DNA of 64,000 nt from Bifidobacterium panos (GTDB taxonomy: Bacteria; Actinomycetota; Actinomycetes; Actinomycetales; Bifidobacteriaceae), in the NCBI RefSeq assembly GCF_012932445.1, contig NZ_JAAIIJ010000016.1:1-64000 (forward strand), read 5' to 3'. This document shows, in pieces, positions 10,219-18,074 of the stretch; the first letter of the stretch is position 1, and each line of letters begins with the position of its first letter. The notes under the pieces are model-generated. The model saw only the letters and a program-made list of their open reading frames with translations, had not been told where the DNA came from and ran no database searches. Both the position numbers and the translations under genes were made by a program.

Positions 10219-13200
10219 ATGAACGATTCCAACATTGAAGAGTTAAACTTAAACATGTGCAGAACCTCACAACATAACAAAATTTTCGCCTGCGCAGCAG
10301 CATTGTTGCTGACTTGCGGTTTGTTCTTGGCAACGCCGATTAAGGCACACGCGACGCAAGTCATAACAAGCATCGACTCAACGATGACAATAACGATGCG
10401 ACAGTCATCCGATGATGGTTCCACAGACGAAGATGCATCTGGTGACGGATCAACGACCGGTGACTCCACTTCAAGCGATGAAAAAAGTTCAAACGAGAAT
10501 GTAAAATCATCCGCTGCCTCCTCAAAAAAAGACGGCAGTCTTCCTCGCACAGGCGTCTGTCTCCTTGCAGTCATTGGAATGATTGCATTTTGCGCAGGTT
10601 CTGCCTATTGTTTGCTCGAGAGTAAAAAGCGTTCTTTTGTTCAGGGCGCATATGCAAGAAAAACTTCGCGTGGCGTTTACATGCGACCGCAAAACCCAGA
10701 CGGTGCTAAAAGGCGAGTGATAGTGGTAGCTGTTGCCGCCGTTCTTTTGGCTGGGCTTTGCTTCTGTGCCTTTGTGTTAAAAACAGACGCACTGGCTGAA
10801 ACAACCGACTCCATGATAAAGTGCGACTCTTCGGTCAAGATTGATGAGTCTGGCAATGTTGTGTCTTCGGGTGTGACTGTCGAAAATAACTCTGCAAAAG
10901 TTGTCGGCATCGAAAACGCGGTAGCTCCAACGGAATTGAGCGGCTGGCAAGCAACGTTTGCAAGCCGCACGGTGCCATCAAAGTCAAGCGTGAGTGGCAC
11001 ATGGGACGGAACAACAGTGCCTTCAGACATTGTGGCTGAAGTAAAGTCTAACGGAAGCGCGACGCTTACCTTCCAGCTGGAAGTTACTTATGATAACGAA
11101 GACGGCAAAACCGACACCAAGGAGCTTGATTACAGCCTGTTCTCTTTGGAAGAGGGAGAGTGGGTCTATGACAAGACGCAGAAGACTCCAGAAGTCATCT
11201 GCACGGGCACGCTCATTAAAGACACAGATTACACTGTTGTCTATGGCGAAAATGTCAACGCTGGCGAAGGCACAGTGACAATCACAGGTATAGGGTCTTA
11301 TTCTGGGTCAAAAGATTTCAAGTTCACAATCGCAAAAGCGAAATTGACGGTAACAGGTATCAAGGTTAACAGCAAAACCTATGATGGCACAACAAGTGCA
11401 ACATTTAACTACGATGACATTTCAGTTGCTGGGAAAGTTGCTGGTGACACAGTTTCAGCGACTGCAACAGGCGCTTTCCCGAGTGCAAACGTTGGAACAC
11501 ATGCGCTCGCTTTGACGCTGGCTCCATCGGGAACTGATGCTGGAAATTACGAGATCGACACGACTGCGAGCCAGGCAAGCGCTCAAGGCGTAATTACCCA
11601 AAAAACTGTGAAGGTTTCTGGAATTACTGCGTCGAACAAAACTTATGACGGCTCAACTAACGCAACGTTGGATGTCACAGGTTTAACATGGGATGGAATT
11701 GAAGAAGGTGACACGCTTTCACTGGTTGCTGCAAATGTGACAGGAGCGTTTGCAAGCAAAAACGCTTCTGATACTGCTCAAACTGTAACAATCGCTTACG
11801 GGGAAGGCGCGCTTGGTGGCACAAGTGCCGGGAATTACACCCTTGCAGCAGCGGGCAATGATGGCAGCCAAGAAACAACGAATGCAACAATCAGCAAAGC
11901 CGCGCTTACGTTCATATGGGACTACGATGCAACTGTTCCTGAATATGATGGCACGTCACACACGCCCACACTCACTGTGACTGGTGCTGCACCAGGTGAG
12001 ACCGTTACGCCAACCGTTACATACACCAAGAAAGGTAACACAGCAGCTGTTGCAACACCGAAAGACGCTGCGACCTATGTTGCGACTGCAACAATCACAG
12101 CGGCTGAAGAAGTGAATTATTCGCTTCCTGCAAACACAACAGAAGAGTTCGAGATCGCAAAAGCGAAATTGACGGTGAGCGGCATCAAGGTTGACAACAA
12201 AACTTACGATGGTACCAAAACGGCAACATTTAATTATGGTGATATGAGTGTCGCTGGAAAGGTTGGCAACGATGAAGTTTCAGCGACTGCAACAGGTGCC
12301 TTCCCAAGCGAAAACGTTGGCACACATACGCTCGCTTTGACGCCGGCACTAACAGGAACTGATGCTGGAAATTACGAAATCGACACGACTGCGAGCCAAG
12401 CAAGCGCTCAAGGTGAAATCACAAAGGCGACTGTGACGATTGAGTGGAGCAGGACTGATTCGTTTGAATATAACGGAGAAGATCAGAAGCGCGAAGTCAC
12501 GAAGGTAACAGGTGTAAACAACGAAACGCTTGGCGTTGAGCTTGAAGTTCAGAAGGATGGCGAAGCTGTAAACGAACATAAAAATGTTGGAACGTACGTA
12601 TCTGTTGCAACTGCTGTTACAGGCGCAACTGCTGTAAATTACGACTTACCAACAGCAGAAACTGCCATTAAACAAAGCTTTGCAATTAACAAAGCAGCCA
12701 TTACCGTTTCTGGCATTACGGCAAGTAACAAAACCTATGATGGCAACGTAGATGCTAGCCTTGACTACAGCGATGTAGTCCTTGCGGGTTGCGTTGATGC
12801 AGACAAGGACAAACTTTTGCTAACAGCTACTGGCGCTTTTGATGACACCGATGGCAAGGGTAAAGACGTTGGCACAAACAAAACGGTCAATATCTCAGGT
12901 CTTACCCTATCAGGAGATACAGCAGTTCTTGCAAATTATGAGCTTGCTGCAGCAAGCAGCCAGCAAACAAGCACAAGTGCAAATATCACTGCAAAAGAGG
13001 TGACTATAACATGGGAACCAAGTGGTGACGCAAGATATGCATATGACGGCTCGACTCACACCCCAACTGTCACGGTAGGTAACGTTGTTGGTGGTGAAAC
13101 CATAAGTGCGACGTTTGCCTATAAGGATTCTTCCAGTGTTGCTCTGACTTCTGCTCCCTCAGTAATCGGAGTTTATACTGCCACTGTTACGGGCTTAAGC

Positions 13201-14133
13201 GGTGCAACCGCTTTTAATTACGCACTTCCTGCAACTGAACTGGAGAAAGAATTTGACATTTTTGAACTCGGCGAATATTGGCTGGCTCCAGCAAACGCAC
13301 AAGACCCTGAAACGGCCACATGTAAAGGCCAGTCTAAGGTAGATGAGGACATGCAGGTTCTTCACGGAACAATAACTCAAACTTCTACTGGCAAAGACAA
13401 AGATGCCGTTACGGCTGAATACACAAACTACATGAATGGTAAAGATGCAGAAGGCAACTCTAAGGAAATGCGCCTCTACACGAAGTGGAATGGCGAAGAC
13501 GCTGGCAGCGGTGCTAATCAATGGGTTGAATTCCGCATTATCCAAGTGGGCGCACATGACGACGATGGCTCTGCCGTAACTTTTATGGCAACACATTCAC
13601 TGCCTACCGCTAAGCAGATGAATGACTCTGCAACGAACTCGGGTGGCTGGGCAAGTTCCGCTATGCGCACTTCGGTGTTTGCCGAGGGCGGTTATGTTCA
13701 AGCGGGGCTTTCTGGTTTGAAAGACGTTGCCAAAACTATCAACAAAGTGGCTACTTCAGGTAGTCATGGTAGCTGGGTGGAAGGCAGTACTACCCAAGAC
13801 AAATTCTGGCTCATGTCATATAGCGAGCTTGTTGGTGAAAATACAGCACCAATTACTTCGTATGGTTGGTACAAAAACGAAGGATCACAGTACGACTGGT
13901 GCAGGACCAATGCAGTAGCTAACTTTATGACCTCCAACGTTGCTTTTGCGGGTATAGATAAAACTCGTGACGGCAGTTCGTACTCTGTGGGCTACAGCGA
14001 CGTGGGGTGGTGGTTGCGTTCGCCGAGTGGGATCTTTTCCTACAGCTTCGGTTGCGTGTACACTGACGGCTGCCCGAGCTACTACTCCAGTGCCTCCGAC
14101 GGTCTTGGCGTTGTCCCTTGCTTTGCTTTGTAA
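10219..14133 (+). CDS. Large secreted surface protein: internal LPRTG, YDG repeats, DUF6273-like C-terminus
   Basis: A 1304-residue protein. Residues 18-45 form a signal peptide. Residues 46-105 are Ser/Asp/Thr-rich. LPRTG at 108-112 is followed by a hydrophobic span and KKR at 136-138, a full sortase signal in the wrong place. A second signal-like segment covers residues 155-193. From about 375 there are several YDG-type units (KTYDG, each ~80-90 residues) mixed with related YDG-containing units. The last ~280 residues, with WWLRSPS near the end, resemble DUF6273. The gene is clearly richer in A and T and in Asn/Lys codons than its neighbours, which suggests transfer. It may be an adhesin. 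Its end may be a retroelement-written variable region. Confidence 0.8.
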   Translation: MNDSNIEELNLNMCRTSQHNKIFACAAALLLTCGLFLATPIKAHATQVITSIDSTMTITMRQSSDDGSTDEDASGDGSTTGDSTSSDEKSSNENVKSSAASSKKDGSLPRTGVCLLAVIGMIAFCAGSAYCLLESKKRSFVQGAYARKTSRGVYMRPQNPDGAKRRVIVVAVAAVLLAGLCFCAFVLKTDALAETTDSMIKCDSSVKIDESGNVVSSGVTVENNSAKVVGIENAVAPTELSGWQATFASRTVPSKSSVSGTWDGTTVPSDIVAEVKSNGSATLTFQLEVTYDNEDGKTDTKELDYSLFSLEEGEWVYDKTQKTPEVICTGTLIKDTDYTVVYGENVNAGEGTVTITGIGSYSGSKDFKFTIAKAKLTVTGIKVNSKTYDGTTSATFNYDDISVAGKVAGDTVSATATGAFPSANVGTHALALTLAPSGTDAGNYEIDTTASQASAQGVITQKTVKVSGITASNKTYDGSTNATLDVTGLTWDGIEEGDTLSLVAANVTGAFASKNASDTAQTVTIAYGEGALGGTSAGNYTLAAAGNDGSQETTNATISKAALTFIWDYDATVPEYDGTSHTPTLTVTGAAPGETVTPTVTYTKKGNTAAVATPKDAATYVATATITAAEEVNYSLPANTTEEFEIAKAKLTVSGIKVDNKTYDGTKTATFNYGDMSVAGKVGNDEVSATATGAFPSENVGTHTLALTPALTGTDAGNYEIDTTASQASAQGEITKATVTIEWSRTDSFEYNGEDQKREVTKVTGVNNETLGVELEVQKDGEAVNEHKNVGTYVSVATAVTGATAVNYDLPTAETAIKQSFAINKAAITVSGITASNKTYDGNVDASLDYSDVVLAGCVDADKDKLLLTATGAFDDTDGKGKDVGTNKTVNISGLTLSGDTAVLANYELAAASSQQTSTSANITAKEVTITWEPSGDARYAYDGSTHTPTVTVGNVVGGETISATFAYKDSSSVALTSAPSVIGVYTATVTGLSGATAFNYALPATELEKEFDIFELGEYWLAPANAQDPETATCKGQSKVDEDMQVLHGTITQTSTGKDKDAVTAEYTNYMNGKDAEGNSKEMRLYTKWNGEDAGSGANQWVEFRIIQVGAHDDDGSAVTFMATHSLPTAKQMNDSATNSGGWASSAMRTSVFAEGGYVQAGLSGLKDVAKTINKVATSGSHGSWVEGSTTQDKFWLMSYSELVGENTAPITSYGWYKNEGSQYDWCRTNAVANFMTSNVAFAGIDKTRDGSSYSVGYSDVGWWLRSPSGIFSYSFGCVYTDGCPSYYSSASDGLGVVPCFAL
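11334..12420. repeat. Duplicated ~260-bp segments inside the surface-protein gene
   Basis: The stretch at about 11334-11592 recurs at about 12152-12420 with high nucleotide identity (for example GATGCTGGAAATTACGA and CGACACGACTGCGAGCCA in both). Each encodes one YDG unit, so this is a recent internal duplication able to recombine and change the repeat number. Confidence 0.75.
13981..14133 (+). other. Candidate DGR variable region at the 3' end of the surface-protein gene
   Basis: These 50 sense codons contain no Asn or Lys codon, although the rest of the gene is rich in both. Ser, Tyr, Gly, Asp, Cys, Phe and Ile occur mostly as NNC or NNT codons, the products expected from AAC/AAT codons after adenine-specific mutagenesis. 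The segment ends in an apparently constant PCFAL tail and is followed 14 bases after the stop by a 7-bp hairpin. No template repeat or reverse transcriptase is in the window. Confidence 0.45.
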
Positions 14134-14147
14134 ATGTTGAAGTATCA

Positions 14148-14166
14148 TCAATCTTTTTTAGATTGA
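14148..14166. other. Short hairpin after the surface-protein gene
   Basis: TCAATCT and AGATTGA pair perfectly around a loop of five T. Hairpins just past the variable region are a known element of several diversity-generating retroelements, but this could equally be a simple 3' end structure. Confidence 0.45.
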
Positions 14167-14170
14167 GTAA

Positions 14171-14200
14171 AGAGTCGATACAAATCGGCTCTCTCTTTTA
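14171..14200 (+). terminator. Terminator after the surface-protein gene
   Basis: AGAGTCGA pairs with TCGGCTCT (one G-U) around a six-base loop, followed by CTCTTTTA. Position and T-run fit an intrinsic terminator. Confidence 0.65.
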
Positions 14201-14367
14201 TGTGGCGGTATTACGGATGCCTGTTTTTAACAGATACGCTAGAAAATAAGTGGAATTAAATAACTTCGAGTGCAGGAAATTCCTGAGAGTCCCAAAACAG
14301 CACTAATACTAATCAAAACCACCAAAACTGAATATAACAGCAAAACTAGATTTTAAGGAGGAACAAA

Positions 14368-14460
14368 ATGCCTAAATATGTAAACCCAACAAAAGTAATC
14401 ACAGGCCCCAATACGCGATGGAGTTATGCGAATGTGTGGGAACCTAAATCTATCATTTAG
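14368..14460 (+). pseudogene. Truncated phage DUF2815 gene (first 30 codons)
   Basis: ATG 14368 follows a strong AAGGAGG site and opens 30 codons that include KVITGPNTRW and SYANVWEPKSI, the N-terminal signature of the phage DUF2815 family (predicted single-stranded DNA-binding proteins, normally about 180-200 residues). The frame ends at TAG 14458 just where the family continues with Asn-Gly-Gly. The truncation coincides with an 8-bp inverted repeat and with the change from AT-rich to host-like DNA. It is therefore a remnant of a mobile or phage element. The gaps 14134-14367 and 14461-14674 show no other gene. Confidence 0.75.
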
Positions 14461-14462
14461 GT
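14442..14462. other. Inverted repeat at the island junction
   Basis: ACCTAAAT and ATTTAGGT flank a 5-base loop. The hairpin sits exactly at the end of the DUF2815 remnant, so it may mark a recombination junction or old attachment site. Confidence 0.45.
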
Positions 14463-14674
14463 GGCTCGTTCCTATATGTGTACGGCGTTTTCGTTTTGGA
14501 GTGGCTTGATTTGGAGTAAGTCCCAAGTGGGGGGGCGCCATCCGTCTGGAGGGGGGCGCCGCTAGGCGTGACTTGGCGACGCTCGTTGCGTAGGGAAGGT
14601 TTATGAGACGGAGTGTTGTCCTGAGGTCGTTCGCGGCTATAGTGATGGTGAGAGTACCGACGTGGGAGATATAG

Positions 14675-15280
14675 ATGAACAGGGCATTGATCGTGGTGGA
14701 TGTGCAGCCGACGTTTTGCGAGGGCGGTGAGCTTGCGGTCGAAGGGGGCAACGCGGTTGCCGAGCGTATCGCGCGATTCGTCGATGCGCATCGTGACGAA
14801 TATGCGTATATCGCCACCACGCAGGACTGGCATATCAAGCCGGGGTCCCACTGGGCCGCCAATCCCGATTTCGTGGATACGTGGCCTGTGCACGGCAAGG
14901 CCGGCACACCGAACGCGAATCTGCATCCCGCCATCGCCCGGTTGGGCATCGAACACCATTTCAAAAAGGGCCAGTATTCGTCGGCCTACTCGGGTTTCGA
15001 GGGCATTGAGGACAACACCGACCGCATTCCCACGCGCGAGCAGGTCGAAGCGGATACCTTGGCCGGCAAAACGCTGGCCAACGCGCTGAAAGCCGCCGGC
15101 GTGACGCATGTCGACATCATCGGCCTCGCGGAATCCCACTGCGTCAAGGAAACCGCGTTGGACGCAAGAACACTGGGGTTTGAAGCCCGGGTGTTCAAGG
15201 ATTTGACCGCACCAGTCAGCGAGGAACTGGGCATTGCGGCGCGTCGTGACATGGCACAAGCCGGTGTCGTGCTGGCATAA
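14675..15280 (+). CDS. pncA: Nicotinamidase (isochorismatase family)
   Basis: A 201-residue cysteine hydrolase that should convert nicotinamide to nicotinate for NAD recycling in the cytoplasm. The catalytic triad is visible as Asp9 (VVDVQ), Lys98 (KKGQYSSAYSGFEG) and Cys156 (AESHCVKET). The metal ligands fit Asp51, His53 and His59 in TQDWHIKPGSHW. Length matches PncA enzymes. The SHCV in place of the more common DHCV is a mild variation. ATG 14675 has a GGAG site 9 bases upstream. It is the first host-like gene right of the accessory island. Confidence 0.88.
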   Translation: MNRALIVVDVQPTFCEGGELAVEGGNAVAERIARFVDAHRDEYAYIATTQDWHIKPGSHWAANPDFVDTWPVHGKAGTPNANLHPAIARLGIEHHFKKGQYSSAYSGFEGIEDNTDRIPTREQVEADTLAGKTLANALKAAGVTHVDIIGLAESHCVKETALDARTLGFEARVFKDLTAPVSEELGIAARRDMAQAGVVLA

Positions 15281-15418
15281 TCGCTCCATGCATCTGAATT
15301 GATGTGTTTTACTTGCGAATACAGTGTAGGGGGTCTTGCGCGGCCGACGCCATCGGTGGAAGAATGGGAGCAGGCTCGGAGCCGAGCCGAATCAATCCAA
15401 CATACGAAGGAGTGTGTC

Positions 15419-16444
15419 ATGCAACCCATTAAGGCTATTCAATTCGGCTGTGGAAAGATGGCGAAATACACGGTTCGTTACATGGTGGAGAACGGCATAC
15501 AGATTGTCGGTGCCATTGATGTGAACCCCGATGTGGTCGGCATGGATGTCGGCGAATTTGCAGGGGTTGGCACTCTCAATGTGCCGATTCGTTCCGACGC
15601 GGAGGCTGTTTTGAACGAATGCGACGCCGATATCGCGGTCGTCACGCTGTTCAGTTTCACTGGCGAAATCGAGAAGATGTGCGAGCAGTGCCTGAGCCGT
15701 GGCATCAGTGTCATCACCACCTGCGAGGAGGCCATCTATCCGTGGACCACCGCGCCCGGTGTCACCAATCGCCTTGACGCCATCGCCAAGAGCACCGGTG
15801 CCACGATGGTGGGTTCCGGCATGCAGGATATCTTCTGGATCAACATGGTCGCTCAGGTCGCGGCCGGTTGCCATTCCATCACGAAGATTACTGGCGCGGT
15901 CAGCTATAACGTCGAGGATTACGGCCTGGCGCTCGCCAAGGCGCACGGCGTCGGCTTGACAGCCGATGAGTTCGAAGCCGAGCTGGCCCATCCCGAAACC
16001 ATTGTGCCTTCGTATGTCTGGAATTCCAACGAGTCCCTCGCTCAGAAGCTGGGGCTGACCATCAAGAGCCAAACCCAGAAGAGCGTGCCGTACTTCAGCG
16101 ACGAGGACATGTACAGCGCCACTATGGGCGAGACGGTTCCGGCCGGCAAGTGCATCGGCATGTCCGCGGTCGTGACCACTGAAACCAACCAGGGCATCAC
16201 GCTGGAAACCGCCTGCATCGGCAAGGTGTACGGCCCCGACGATGGCGACATGTGCGATTGGACGATCGCCGGCGAGCCGAACGTCGAATTCCACGTGGTC
16301 AAGCCGGCCACGGTGGAGCATACCTGCGCCACCATCGTCAACCGCATTCCCGACGTGCTCAATGCGCCCGCCGGCTATGTGACGGTCGATCAGCTCGATG
16401 AGATCAGCTATATGACCTACCCATCCGCCCTGTACGTCGACTGA
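15419..16444 (+). CDS. Dihydrodipicolinate-reductase-like NAD(P)-dependent dehydrogenase
   Basis: A 341-residue protein beginning with a Rossmann motif ([14 protein letters not shown]) and carrying a Cys-Glu-Glu-Ala stretch near residue 100. Overall it resembles the dihydrodipicolinate reductase-related family that includes 2,4-diaminopentanoate dehydrogenase, not classical DapB, which is shorter. The substrate is uncertain. ATG 15419 has GAAGGAG upstream, although the frame is open from 15299. The last 152 bases of the gene region are repeated at 17579-17730. A strong terminator follows. Confidence 0.7.
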   Translation: MQPIKAIQFGCGKMAKYTVRYMVENGIQIVGAIDVNPDVVGMDVGEFAGVGTLNVPIRSDAEAVLNECDADIAVVTLFSFTGEIEKMCEQCLSRGISVITTCEEAIYPWTTAPGVTNRLDAIAKSTGATMVGSGMQDIFWINMVAQVAAGCHSITKITGAVSYNVEDYGLALAKAHGVGLTADEFEAELAHPETIVPSYVWNSNESLAQKLGLTIKSQTQKSVPYFSDEDMYSATMGETVPAGKCIGMSAVVTTETNQGITLETACIGKVYGPDDGDMCDWTIAGEPNVEFHVVKPATVEHTCATIVNRIPDVLNAPAGYVTVDQLDEISYMTYPSALYVD

Positions 16445-16447
16445 CGG
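16296..16447. repeat. 152-bp direct repeat, copy 1 (3' end of the dehydrogenase gene)
   Basis: Identical to 17579-17730 except at two positions. It holds the last 50 or so codons and the stop. Similarity continues weakly through the terminator and the ATTCGTTCATCCGC motif beyond. Confidence 0.9.
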
Positions 16448-16461
16448 TAGTCCTAAGCGAC

Positions 16462-16510
16462 AAAGGCCGGCGGTCAAGCCTCATAACGACTTGCCCGCCG
16501 GCCTTTACCT
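16462..16510 (+). terminator. Terminator of the dehydrogenase gene
   Basis: A perfect 12-bp stem AAAGGCCGGCGG / CCGCCGGCCTTT starts 17 bases after the stop codon and includes its own T-tract. Confidence 0.85.
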
Positions 16511-16571
16511 GTATTCGTTCATCCGCCCTATTGCATGCCTTGCGTATGTGAGTGTCTACCGCATCTCCCTG

Positions 16572-16612
16572 TTGAATCCCGCTCATCGATTGCGATATAG
16601 CGTTTATGCTAT
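16572..16612 (+). promoter_or_regulatory. Promoter and possible operator of the MntA/HepT pair
   Basis: TTGAAT at 16572 and TATAGC at 16596 are 18 bases apart and would start transcription close to ATG 16622. The palindrome ATAGC-N6-GCTAT at 16597-16612 overlaps the -10 box and could bind the helix-turn-helix of the antitoxin for autorepression. Confidence 0.45.
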
Positions 16613-16621
16613 GCTCGGTAT

Positions 16622-17125
16622 ATGAAACTCATTGACGAACTCAAAGCCGAGCGTGTCAAGCGCGGGCTGAGCCAGAATACGGTTGCCGAAGCGATGGGCA
16701 CGACGCAATCCGCGCTTTCGCGCGCCGAACGCAATGGCGGCAACCCCACGCAAGACTTCCTGCAGCGCTACCACAGTGCCCTGCAAGCCATTGGAACCAA
16801 TGGCAGTGTGCTGGAAATCGCCACGCTGAAAACAATCATTTCCGCTGTTGCCCGTAAATATGGCATCGCGGAGATGTATTTGTACGGTTCGTTCGCCCGT
16901 GGTGATGCTCGTCCTGATTCCGACGTGGACTTGCTGTATGTGCTGGAACCGGGGGTGCGGCCCGGAATGATGCACATGCATGATTTCCGGCAGGAACTTG
17001 AGCAACAGCTGGGCCGTGAAGTGTCGCTTATCTCCTTGCGATCGTTGGAACGTCATGCGCAAACCAGCCGTGCCAGCCGGCGGTTCTATAACCATATTCA
17101 GCCGGATATGGTCAAGGTGGCATGA
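16622..17125 (+). CDS. mntA: MntA-type antitoxin: HTH plus minimal nucleotidyltransferase
   Basis: A 167-residue protein with an XRE-like helix-turn-helix at residues 1-55 and a minimal nucleotidyltransferase domain after it. The active-site motif GS-X10-D-x-D is complete: Gly89-Ser90 and Asp101/Asp103. In type VII systems MntA neutralises HepT by transferring AMP to a tyrosine next to the HEPN active site. Here the partner gene follows with an ATGA overlap. The HTH fusion suggests it also represses its own promoter. The pair lies between two copies of the 3' end of the dehydrogenase gene. Confidence 0.88.
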   Translation: MKLIDELKAERVKRGLSQNTVAEAMGTTQSALSRAERNGGNPTQDFLQRYHSALQAIGTNGSVLEIATLKTIISAVARKYGIAEMYLYGSFARGDARPDSDVDLLYVLEPGVRPGMMHMHDFRQELEQQLGREVSLISLRSLERHAQTSRASRRFYNHIQPDMVKVA

Positions 17126-17496
17126 TGAGCGAACATATGCACGCCGATCAGCGATTCCGCGACGACACCAATCTGCTTCGGCTGGCGGAACATCTGCGCA
17201 ACGCATTGGATGATGCCAGCGAGATGCGTTCGGGTGAGGAACTTGAGATGAACCGGCAGTTGTTCAACTCCGTAAGTATGGAAATGATGCAGGTGCAGGA
17301 GTCCGCCCGTCGCCTGTCGGAATCATTCCGTCTCGAACATCCGGAATTGCCCTGGAATGAACTGCGCGCCTTACGCAACGTCATCGTGCATGAATACGAT
17401 GAAGTCGAAGCCGAGGCGTTATACGAGTCGGCCACTTGCGACACCCGAATCCTGCTCGACAAACTCCAACCCTATGTGGATGCGTTGCGCGATTAG
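17122..17496 (+). CDS. hepT: HepT-type HEPN ribonuclease toxin
   Basis: A 124-residue all-helical DUF86/HEPN protein. The catalytic R-X4-H-x-Y motif is intact: Arg85, His90 and Tyr92 in RNVIVHEY. HEPN toxins cleave RNA, and the tyrosine is the residue AMPylated by the cognate MntA. The gene overlaps mntA by four bases (ATGA); a second in-frame ATG is at 17125. Length matches the family. Translational coupling and the intact active site suggest a working toxin-antitoxin pair. Confidence 0.88.
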   Translation: MMSEHMHADQRFRDDTNLLRLAEHLRNALDDASEMRSGEELEMNRQLFNSVSMEMMQVQESARRLSESFRLEHPELPWNELRALRNVIVHEYDEVEAEALYESATCDTRILLDKLQPYVDALRD

Positions 17497-17578
17497 CGAG
17501 TGATGCACAAATCGTGTGCACCGCAGCAAAGCGCGTCGGCGTTGGTGCGCTGTTCCTTGATTAGTTCCATGCCGTGAA

Positions 17579-17730
17579 TGGTCAAGCCGGCCACGGTGGA
17601 GCATACCTGCGCCACCATCGTCAATCGCATTCCCGACGTACTCAATGCGCCCGCCGGCTATGTGACGGTCGATCAGCTCGATGAGATCAGCTATATGACC
17701 TACCCATCCGCCCTGTACGTCGACTGACGG
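17579..17730 (+). pseudogene. Duplicated 3' fragment of the dehydrogenase gene (copy 2 of the direct repeat)
   Basis: This fragment matches 16296-16447 at 150 of 152 positions and encodes the same C-terminal residues ending in PSALYVD and a stop. It has no start of its own beyond a chance ATG at 17578 and is too short to be an enzyme. It marks the right end of the segment carrying mntA/hepT. Confidence 0.9.
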
Positions 17731-17753
17731 CAGTTGCTTGGGTTTTTAGCGGC

Positions 17754-17800
17754 AAAGGCCGGTTGCCAAACCATTATGAGGCTCGGCAACCGGCCTTTTA
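17754..17800 (+). terminator. Terminator copy after the duplicated fragment
   Basis: A 14-bp perfect stem AAAGGCCGGTTGCC / GGCAACCGGCCTTT, a diverged counterpart of the terminator at 16462. The 270 bases from here to the MATE gene show no convincing gene. Confidence 0.8.
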
Positions 17801-18016
17801 TGTATATTCGTTCATCCGCTCACGTGTTTGATGTATGCGAGCGGATGGTGCGTTTCCTTGTTGAGTTTCCACTCATCATTGCGGCATTGGAGCCGAACAA
17901 CGTCAACGATCTGCTGCGGATCGCGATCGACATGGCGGCGACCGCACTGCCGCTGCCGCTGAAATTGCGTCCTACTGCTCTTAATATGAAGACGGCTGAA
18001 TAACCTGCGGCATGAA

Positions 18017-18056
18017 GTGTCTGTCGTCGTAATCCTCGGACCGCGACGACAGACAC
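18017..18056. terminator. Hairpin at the 3' end of the MATE gene
   Basis: A perfect 13-bp stem GTGTCTGTCGTCG / CGACGACAGACAC lies 19 bases past the stop of the minus-strand MATE gene. Its T-run is weak on both strands. Confidence 0.5.
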
Positions 18057-18074
18057 ATAATGCTGCGAAACGGA

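Noticed and set aside
10051..14674. Complete diversity-generating retroelement
   Set aside because: No reverse transcriptase, accessory protein or template repeat is found in this block; only the possible target is present.
14368..14674. Intact prophage
   Set aside because: Only 30 codons of one phage gene remain; no integrase, capsid or lysis genes are near.
17734..18003. 89-codon open frame after the duplicated dehydrogenase fragment
   Set aside because: It begins with TTG inside the terminator stem, has no ribosome site and no recognised family. The stretch 17800-18010 is treated as non-coding.
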